From: Phytophthora quininea
Taxonomy: Eukaryota > Oomycota > Peronosporomycetes > Peronosporales > Peronosporaceae
NCBI GenBank assembly: GCA_011947345.1
Contig: JAAVTG010000422.1
Location: forward strand, 1 to 64,000
Length of the DNA: 64,000 nucleotides
Reading direction: 5' to 3'
Both the position numbers and the translations under genes were made by a program. The notes beneath the pieces are model-generated. The model saw nothing but the letters and a program-made list of their open reading frames with translations. It made no database searches and was not told the origin of the DNA. Shown piece after piece: positions 57,265 to 64,000 of this stretch. Positions within the stretch are counted from its first letter, which is position 1. Each line of letters starts with the position of its first letter.

Positions 57265-57870
57265 CACTAAAAACTCCAAGATCAAATACGATTCCACATA
57301 TAGACAGTGGTGTTCGTTCGTGGTGCGGCATGCTCAACCTGCTAAACTGGCTAGCACAAGGTCCCGAACGACATTTGTACCAGCTCGCATTATTTGCCAC
57401 ATACTAGTGAAAGTACGAGTGGGGACCTGCGGTCGTGAACTGGTTCCTTATTTTGAGATGGCCAGAGTATTTAGCTCAAGGACGACACGTTCACAATTTC
57501 GCGCTCAACCGAGCGGACGTATCGGATACAAATGTTTCGTCGGGATGGCACTGCAACTCAAGATTTCGGCGAAATACATTAGGCCGTGGTTCACTATCGA
57601 GGTGGAATTAACGACCAATTTCACGAAGGGTGTGCAAGAAGTGTTGGTCGATCGGATGCTCCGTGGTTGTGCCGCATTCACGCATTATGGACCCTAGGCA
57701 GTCATCATCAAAGTCTTCCAATTCCCGAAACCGACCGCTTTGGACAGTCAACAAGGATATACTGTTGCAAGCTCGAGATATGGCTACTCTAACCAAGCAG
57801 GGATCCGCAAAAATGGATTGGGATTGTGTGATTGCCGGTATTGTCAACCACAATACCTGATTGTGGGAAG
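57265..57870 (+). mobile_element. DIRS-type element, probable start of the tyrosine recombinase
   Basis: Continues the DIRS-type element after the Copia. IDSGVRSWCGMLNLLNWLAQ and LYQLALFATY (57300-57405) resemble the helical N-terminal SAM-like domain of DIRS recombinases. LKISAKYI, then VVHYRGGIND in another frame, fits the next helices. Stops and shifts are frequent. The catalytic part is not here; a matching end lies at 61805-62100, beyond the hAT/MULE insertion. Confidence 0.5.
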
Positions 57871-57924
57871 ATCGGAAATCACAATCACGGATTTTCCCTA
57901 GGTTCTATTAGATTTTACTGCTGT

Positions 57925-58296
57925 TAGAGCCGCAAAGGAAAATTGCTGGCCTCCTGGACGAAATGACCGCGCTTGATATCATCACTTGTAAACTCCAGCG
58001 CAACAACATGACTGTGGCGACATTTTTGACATTGTGCTAGACGACTACGATGGCATGGAGAAGTATCTTGCCACGGATGCGGATATTGTCGAGTCTGGAG
58101 CGTTTGATAGCGGGCTGGGTAAAATTCAAGCTGGCGTAGAGACCTCCTTGTTGCGAAACGAGCGAAAGGCATTGCATCGTCTCACTACAACCTCACCGGA
58201 TCTGGATTAATCACCAGCAGCTCTTGTTGAGACAGCTACAGCACGGTCAATACGGAAGCGCGCCGCTGATGCTCTGGATGAGAAGCTTAAGAAAAA
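57925..58296 (+). pseudogene. hAT transposase fragment, left half (split by MULE)
   Basis: RKIAGLLDEMTALDIITCKL, FDIVLDDYDGMEKYLATDAD, IVESGAFDSGLGKIQAGVET and RKRAADALDEKLKKKGRP match the region before the C-terminal dimerisation domain of hAT transposases. There is a TAA after TTTSPDLD and a break near 58025. The second half resumes at 61534. It belongs to a different hAT family from the element in CFAP74. It lies inside the DIRS-type recombinase region, but its own ends were not found. Confidence 0.65.
58289..58296. repeat. MULE target-site duplication, left
   Basis: AAGAAAAA, repeated at 61526-61533. MULEs usually duplicate 9 bases; one more A in each run would make 9 and bring the hAT halves into the same frame. 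Confidence 0.7.
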
Positions 58297-61200
58297 GGGT
58301 CGGCCTTACTTTTGAGTAAACGGGGCTGAACGCTGAGTAAGTACTGACAATCGAGTAAATGAGCCCGATCTCATACGCTCACGGGTGCTGGGTCGTGTAG
58401 CTGACTTCTGAGTAATTTAGATGAATGTAAAAGGATAGTACGTGCATTGTGGAGGCATTTTTTCTTTGTATTTTCTTGGTTAAACATGTAGTCCTCCTAT
58501 GCATATCACATACAGATCAATTTCTTGTCCCCCTGCGCTCCTTACATTGCGATGCTCGCTGTGATGTCCAAACCTAGAACGTACGCTCTGTTAACCGCTT
58601 CGGCTAGCTCTTGACACTCGAGACCGACCAATCGTCCATCCGATAGCTTGATGGACCAGACGAACAACCCCCGCGCTCCGACCACGTTACAACCACACCA
58701 ATCCTCGTTTCATCTTGACCGTCAGAGCCTGTAACTTCTTGGAGGACATTCTAATGAAGTGGACGAGCAGGAAATTGTAGGAACAGGGCAACAAGGTTGT
58801 CCACAGAAAAGAAATACTCACTGCTGCGATCTTCACACAGAGCTCCACGACTTCTTTTCTGCCCACCGGCCACTTTTCGCACCGGAAGACGTGCTATCAA
58901 CCCCTCCATTCGCATGTCCTTCTGCAGCACCATTGCCGCTACCACGTGAGCGCACTGCCAGCCAGTCGACCAATATCCGAGACAGTCACATCGATATTTT
59001 TGACGGATTGACTTGATCTGCAACAAGAAATCGTCAGTACACTTTTAGCGATGAAATGAATAGTCTGCGCAACTAACATCTTTTGCAGGAACTGGGGACT
59101 GGTTTGATAGTTTCAAAGCCTGCAGGTGCAACAGATCGACCTTGTGAAGCGACAAGAACAGCAGCTCTACTTCGTTAACGGCTGATACTGACTCCAGATT
59201 CCCGTGTAATGAGCTCAGAAACCTACAACAGAATAAACGAGTGTCAGTATAGATTAGTCGAGCGCGGATAGTGTCGTACTTCTGAACGCGTTCGCGCGTG
59301 ACTTGGTTCCCGTGGACATTTCTTCCGTCCACAACAAATTTGGACGCGTTGAATATTAAGGCTTTCAGCACCTTTTGTCTTGTTACACGAAAGCTGTAGT
59401 AGTTTTCACGAGTACCAAGCAACCGCTTCGACTTCGTGACCACCTCTGCCAGCCAGGGACCTATTATACAACACGTGCGATTAGATATTGTGATTCTACA
59501 ACACACACCATTCAACTTACCTTCACAAAAATGCGCTTGCACCAAATGAGCCGAGACAGTTGATTGATGGAACAATACACTCGGCAGTGACTCGTTTAGC
59601 ACTGTGGCAGTGCTGGCACGCAGACCCCGACGCACGTCTTCTTGATCACGCGATGGTGCGATTCTAACGCGTTTTGTGATGGTGTTATACCCGGAGTTGC
59701 GCACGTACCGAACCAGTTCGCCCAAAACCCGGAGAGATAGTACTCTTCCATCCAATCCGTGTACTTGTTCTCCTGTTGATCTCGCCAGTACTTCAAGACG
59801 AACTTGGCCAACGCCGCGAACTGGTCCTTTGATCGTGCCTCGTGCAAGTACTTGATGTTTGGCCACACTTTAGTCTCGAAAACCTCGTCGTTCTAAAAAT
59901 CATTTCACTGTAAGCGTCAACTAACAAAAGTTACAAATGGGAACATACCTGCAGCAGTTTCATCTTGGACCGGGCTTTCCGACAAAAGTGCGGGTAGCAG
60001 TTTAGCAAGCGTATGCCAGGCCACACCGCTTGAAACGCGTTCGCAATGTACGCAGTGTGGTCTAAACTGCCAAATTGAAGTTGTAGCTCGACATTGAAGA
60101 ATTTCTCGGCAAATTCGCGTGCTGTTCTGAATAACTCCTCGTAGACCAGTTGATTTTCCGTTCTTGTGAACATGTACATCCACGGCACGAACGTTTTAGA
60201 GTACTTATTACGTGCAAAGTGGGTAGTGTACGATCCAAAATCAATCAAAGTCCAGCCACCTACAATAAATAAATTGTGTCAGTAAAAGTGGAGCAAAAAT
60301 AATATAATGCTTGACTCACCTAAATGGAGCTTGTAAGTGCCATCGGTGACACCAATCAAACCATCTTCTCCTTGACGACGCGACGCATAGAAAATGTTTC
60401 GTAGGCAAGTCCTAGACGTAACAATGATAGCGTACGATCGCGTCGTCGTACCGTTCTCGTCCTCTGAATTGAACTCGAAGTTTTTCAGAACTACGAGATC
60501 GTGCTTGAATCCTTCTGTCTGGTTAGAGAAGGTTGTTGCATCTGTGTCTGGATCAAATTGAAGGCCAGGGCCATAAAACTGATCTGTAGTAGTGCATAGC
60601 TTGCCTGCAATCCACTGCAGCAGTTTCGCGTTGTTGTGAATTTCCTAGCCACCTAACGGTGGATACAACAAAAGAATAACCATCAGCATTAACTAAATTC
60701 CACAAATGTAAATACGTACCTGCACTTTTCTTCTTTAGATAGGCCTTCCTGTTATTGAGCTGCTTTTGTGTAGGAAGCGAGGTCTTTGTTTTTGCTGTCA
60801 CTCGCTTTGACAGAGTCTTCAGGCACTTTTGACCACCGGATCCACCGGTAAGTATGTCATCGGATTGCCGCTTCCAGCGCAAACGTATCCCTGCTTCTTG
60901 GACGTCGAAAGTTGCGTGGTGTGGTCCCCGTCTCTTCCAACGTAACAACCTCGCCGTCTTCGTCTGCCGAAACTCCTACTCGGAACTTCTTCCCGCAATT
61001 AACATGAGTACAACACTGGTAGACCTTCTGCCCATGCCCACTTGAGCCGTAGTTGTAGAGGACTTTGAAGTCAAAGTCGGACGTCCCACACATACCAACC
61101 TCTGCGGCTTCAACAGAAGAATATACACCAACTACGGTGTAATTGTACCGTGTACGCTGTCGAGGCTGCTCTTCCCCGACAGAATGCTCAGTACGTGCGC

Positions 61201-61525
61201 GCGCTTCTCCAGGATCGGAACTCATAGCAGGCTGTGCTTTGGTGTGGAGACTTCAAAAGTGAGATCGAAGAGCAACTAGGCTTGTACATGAAGACACCAA
61301 AGCTATAGCTCTCTGCCGTTTATTGTGTGGCAGAGGAATATCATACGATAATAAGGTTGAAACACGTAATCTCTGACGTTCGTCTTCACACGTATTTCCT
61401 CAAAACCAAGGTCGTGTAGAGACGTGTACCATGTTGTACTCATTATTCAGACTTTTGCTCAGACTTCAGGAAAAACACACGTTACTCAGGATTCAGGAAA
61501 AATTACTCAATAGTAAGTAGCACCC
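58297..61525 (-). mobile_element. MULE DNA transposon inserted in a hAT gene, 3229 bases
   Basis: The ends align as inverted repeats: GGGTCGGCCTTACTTTTGAG at the left and GGGTGCTACTTACTATTGAG read inward from the right (both followed by TAA), about 18 of 23 matches. Both ends then carry several spaced GAGTAA motifs (four at the left within about 110 bases; TTACTC at 61482 and 61503 at the right). The 8-base repeat AAGAAAAA flanks the element. The transposase gene (58751-61225) is on the minus strand with introns. Confidence 0.8.
58751..61225 (-). CDS. MULE transposase with SWIM zinc finger, multi-exon
   Basis: The N-terminal exon (61225-60860) begins MSSDPGEARARTEHSVGEEQ and holds a zinc-binding-like YQCCTHVNCGKKF. 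After KAYLKKKSAG (60725) an intron of about 80 bases precedes LLQWIAGKLCTTTDQFYGPG. The core reads GLIGVTDGTYKLHLG, an intron, then LIDFGSYTTHFARNKYSKTF (Asp region), QFGSLDHTAYIANAFQAVWP (second Asp), LLNCYPHFCRKARSK (C...H) and NALESHHRVIKK (Glu, 59660). The C-terminal exon has the SWIM finger CDCLGYWSTGWQCAHVVAAM (C-x-C...C-x-H, about 58990) and stops at 58751. Frame changes at about 60900 and inside 59045-59866 are partly introns; whether all are is unclear. A nearly complete transposase. Confidence 0.82.
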
Positions 61526-61533
61526 AAGAAAAA
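61526..61533. repeat. MULE target-site duplication, right
   Basis: AAGAAAAA, identical to 58289-58296. Confidence 0.7.
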
Positions 61534-61780
61534 TCACGCCGACGCAGGGGACCGCAGTCGAAGTTTATCGACGTAACCTGGATTCCTGCGACCTCCGTAG
61601 TTGCTGAGCACTTTTTCTCGACCGTTAAAAGCACTGTCGGGTATTTGAGGAAGTGCCTGAGCCACGAAAACCTCGAGATGATCATGTACTTGAAGCTGGA
61701 CTGGGACTTAGTGACTCTTGCGGACGTGTCGAGGGCCATTGAGCAAGCCAAACACATTAGCGATGCAGTACTTGTGTAAT
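61534..61780 (+). pseudogene. hAT transposase fragment, right half (C-terminal dimerisation domain)
   Basis: KFIDVTWIPATSVVAEHFFS, then TVGYLRKCLSHENLEMIMYL and KLDWDLVTLADVSRAIEQAK, ending at TAA about 61780. This is the hAT C-terminal dimerisation domain, where AEHFFS stands at the catalytic-Glu ERxFS position. It directly continues the left half (58296) once the MULE and one target copy are removed. Confidence 0.7.
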
Positions 61781-61799
61781 AGATTGCAATAACCAGCTA

Positions 61800-62100
61800 G
61801 GAGATTGAAGGGATTGCAATCATTGATTGTTCCAGATCGAAGCAGTCAATCAATAAAAATCTATATTGACGGACCCCTACTAACCAAGACGGCCGCTGCG
61901 CACTCGTCTCAAGATCCAGCTAGATATGGCACGCATTCTCTCCGAAGCGATGGCGCAACAGCACTGTTTACAGCCGGAGTTGACTCTAAAGCGGTAAAGC
62001 AGTTCGGTCGATGAGATCTGACGCCTACGAGCGCTACCTTCACCTACCAGAAGACCAATCACTAGCTCTGGCAAACGATATGATTAACTCAAGTATTATA
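61800..62100 (+). mobile_element. DIRS-type element, end of the tyrosine recombinase
   Basis: ARYGTHSLRSDGATALFTAG has the H-x-x-R box of tyrosine recombinases (61930-61985). VDSKAVKQFGR follows, and after one frame change RSDAYERYLHLPEDQS carries the nucleophile Tyr. This is the typical end of DIRS recombinases. It belongs with the pieces at 49450-52511 and 57265-57870. One break at about 62011 (CGA TGA; a W codon is expected) separates the H-x-x-R and Tyr parts. Confidence 0.72.
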
Positions 62101-62284
62101 GCGGTGCTTCACCGTGGGCAACTTTAGCAGCAAGAGCTGAGGCACTGCTAATACACTTGAGATTTTTAGTGCTGCTGGAACGCAGCACGTCCCCATCCAC
62201 AGAAAGAGACCGACTGAAATGGGAAATAGCAGTAAGCCCAACCGGTCGGTGGAGATGCTAAGCCGACTACACTGCAAAAAATGA

Positions 62285-62893
62285 TGGTGAAACCAAAGTA
62301 ATGGCGATGGCGGGGAGATTACAAGCGGAAGACGGATCACACAGACTCTATTTATTGGAAGTACAGCACCAAGTAGCGGCAGCTATGGAGGGCTCGATGA
62401 TGTCGTAGCAGCTAGTGCCGGCGGGTCGGCTGGTACGGTTGAATTGAGTGTTGATGGAGCGTCCGCTCACGTCAAATTGTTCACACTCGAGCCTGCGCGA
62501 GGTGCCATAGCTGCTGGCCAACAGCTTGCTGTCCAGGTGACTTACAACCCGCCAGCATCGGCAGTGACTTCGGCGTTTACTGATGCAGCACCTGCATCAA
62601 ACTCTGCTCGTACAAGCGGTGCAGTTGCAACGGGTGCTACTATTGAACGGATGAAATCGGCAAATCGTCGACCCGATCTTGACGTTGTGCAGTGGGCACA
62701 AGTGCAGGTGCAATGTGTACTAAAAGGTGGGGCTCTTTGGCGAACACTTGCATCGGGAGCAACAGTTCCAGTTGCAGGAGGTGGCGCAACAATGCCACAG
62801 CAGCAGAAAGGAGGCAATGCTGCTGCGTCGCCAGGAGATGCTTCCGACACACGTATTGTAAACCTGGTGCCGAGAGCGGATCTGCAGACCTAG
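62285..62893 (+). pseudogene. Duplicated 3' end of CFAP74
   Basis: The last 150 or so codons of CFAP74 (GTVELSVDGASAHVKLFTLE; PARGAIAAGQQLAVQVTYNP; VQWAQVQVQCVLKGGALW) to the TAG at 62893. There is no start or upstream domain, so it cannot make the protein. It is nearly identical to 43955-44528, with a lost GCA codon in the alanine run. The last 30 bases before the stop differ much more than the rest. Confidence 0.88.
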
Positions 62894-63454
62894 CGCTGGG
62901 TGCAACATCAAATGAAAAGCGACAGGATCAAAGAGATGCGGGGCATTGGCAACCGAGGATGAGTTCATGGATATTGTTGCATCGCTCGAGCCAAAGGTTT
63001 ATGGTGTACAGCGCCCCCTTCCAAGAAAGCAAGTGTCGATGATCGTAAACACAAAACCGTTCATGGGCCAACTCGCTTCAGCTCTGACTGTACTGGTACG
63101 AACTTCCTGACTCTCTCAACGGCATCCCGTAAACTCACGCTACATAATCAGCTAATGCGGAATGTACGTGAACATGTACTGTTGGAGATCATTGATCTCA
63201 GATTGAAATCGTTCAAAGTCCAAGTTCGGCTTTTCGAAACTAGTTAGGAAGAGCGATAGCTACGTATGTGCTGTACAATACCGCAAGCAATGCCAATCGA
63301 ATCCTACCCAACAAAGTCATCCTTCTGAACGAACAATCGTTCGAGTCGTTCACATGGCAAATCACTTTTGGTGGTCTCAGCGAACAGGCAATCAACACGG
63401 CAAGAAAATAAGTGTTTTGATACTGGGAAGGGTCTACAGACCGATTCTCGCCTT
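62894..63454. other. Intergenic upstream of hydrolase copy E
   Basis: No gene; the diverged counterpart of 44561-45182. It contains GAACATGTACTGTT in place of the longer palindrome of copy 1. Confidence 0.5.
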
Positions 63455-63468
63455 CCATTCCTGAATTT
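63455..63468 (+). promoter_or_regulatory. Oomycete INR/FPR-like core promoter motif of copy E
   Basis: CCATTCCTGAATTT, 13 of 14 matches to YCATTYYNCAWTTT, 48 bases before ATG 63516. It is identical in copy D although the surrounding sequence has diverged. Confidence 0.7.
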
Positions 63469-63515
63469 GCGATACTACCTTTCCAGACACCACGACGAAG
63501 CCGTCCCGGTTGGCG

Positions 63516-64000
63516 ATGAATATCTTCACTTCCTTGCTGCTTCTTGCAGCAATGGCCTCAGCATTGTCTTCATCCGACATCGAACGCAAGCTAAAGGCTT
63601 CGCTTGCGGACGCACCGTCGGTCAAGCTCCACGTCACGCTCAAGCGCCAGTCCATGGCGGTTCACGGCCAGACCCACTTCGACGTCTACGCCAACCCGGT
63701 CGTGTCGGAAGATGGCAAGAAGGTGCTTTACGATGGCTACGCGACGTTCATCGAGGACGGTCAGGAGTTGACGTACATGCTCGTGAACGGCTCGTCCTAT
63801 ACCGACGTAGACAGTGATGGCGTGAAAGACCGAGAACCGACGGTGCGGTGTCTCCCATCGGCGCTGCCTTTCGATGCCATTCTGCCCGCTTTGAACAACA
63901 TGACTCCAACCCCGAGCGCGTCGATCGGTGGGGAAGCTGTGGAGTGCTCGGGCGGCTCCTTGTTCCAGACGACGTTCATCGAGACGAGCTTCGCGTTGTG
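63516..64000 (+). CDS. Secreted alpha/beta-hydrolase-like family, copy E (5' part, runs off the window)
   Basis: ATG 63516 starts a clear signal peptide (MNIFTSLLLLAAMASALS) with probable cleavage before SSDIERK. The N-terminal domain is open to the window edge without stops: DAPSVKLHVTLKRQS, HFDVYANPVVSEDGKKVLYD, GQELTYMLVNGSSYTDVDSD, GVKDREPTVRC, PTPSASIGGEAVECSGGSLF. The DVDSDGVKD loop is calcium-binding-like. The TDVDSD part is shorter than VVDTDADNDG in copy C. The promoter motif at 63455 and the ATG context make this the best candidate for a functional member. Whether the hydrolase core follows beyond 64000 cannot be seen. Confidence 0.85.
   Translation, partial: MNIFTSLLLLAAMASALSSSDIERKLKASLADAPSVKLHVTLKRQSMAVHGQTHFDVYANPVVSEDGKKVLYDGYATFIEDGQELTYMLVNGSSYTDVDSDGVKDREPTVRCLPSALPFDAILPALNNMTPTPSASIGGEAVECSGGSLFQTTFIETSFAL

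Larger units (their letters stand above)
62285..64000 (+). repeat. Segmental duplication, copy 2
   Basis: Repeats 43955-45279: first the CFAP74 3' end at about 99 percent identity, then a more diverged intergenic part, then the hydrolase gene start. It contains about 450 bases that copy 1 has lost. The duplication continues past the window edge. Confidence 0.9.

Noticed and set aside
58751..61225. Host FAR1-like regulator (domesticated MULE)
   Set aside because: The gene lies between inverted repeats and target duplications inside a hAT gene, so it is a transposon gene and not a domesticated host gene.

Overview
The window looks like nuclear DNA of an oomycete, most likely a Phytophthora-type species (inference; no species assignment is possible from sequence alone). 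Support comes from short GT-AG introns of 55-75 bases, a flagellar gene of the CFAP74 family, three-repeat MYB factors, INR/FPR-like promoter motifs, and a mixture of Copia, DIRS-type, Crypton, MULE, hAT and pogo elements. Multi-exon host genes are mixed with transposon debris throughout.

Left part (1-10.6 kb): two tail-to-tail acyl-CoA thioesterase copies (1-912 plus, about 990-2771 minus), two tandem 3R-MYB genes (3237-4876, frameshifted; 5327-6939, intact), a Copia scrap, a five-exon C2H2 zinc-finger gene (8165-9185), and two halves (A, B) of a secreted hydrolase gene in opposite orientations (9241-10620). From 11 to 18 kb there are decayed Copia pieces, a jelly-roll/zinc-finger fragment, an ABCG transporter remnant and unassigned DNA.

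Middle part (18-36 kb): a phospholipase D pseudogene split by a Crypton (18698-21794). Removing the Crypton at its TATGG direct repeat rejoins the PLD codons in frame. Then come a SINE-like remnant, a decayed MULE, hydrolase copy C, a pogo-type transposase, several uncharacterised genes and a second C2H2 gene (34235-36214).

Right part (36.6-64 kb): CFAP74 (36637-44560) is interrupted by a 2994-base hAT element (38083-41076). Hydrolase copy D follows (about 45231-46378). A decayed DIRS-type element (about 49.5-62.1 kb) then holds nested insertions: a 4748-base Copia (52512-57259; 190-base LTRs, CCAGT target duplication), and a hAT fragment that was itself split by a 3229-base MULE (58297-61525). 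At the far right the 3' end of CFAP74 and the 5' region of the hydrolase gene recur as a segmental duplication (62285-64000), ending in copy E, which runs off the window.

Two themes recur. First, a five-member family of secreted alpha/beta-hydrolase-like genes, each member missing a different part or cut by the window edge. Second, at least 14 single-base frame breaks that lie in homopolymers and are explained by one missing base. Many apparent pseudogenes may therefore be consensus errors, whereas the PLD gene and DIRS-type element carry genuine stop codons.
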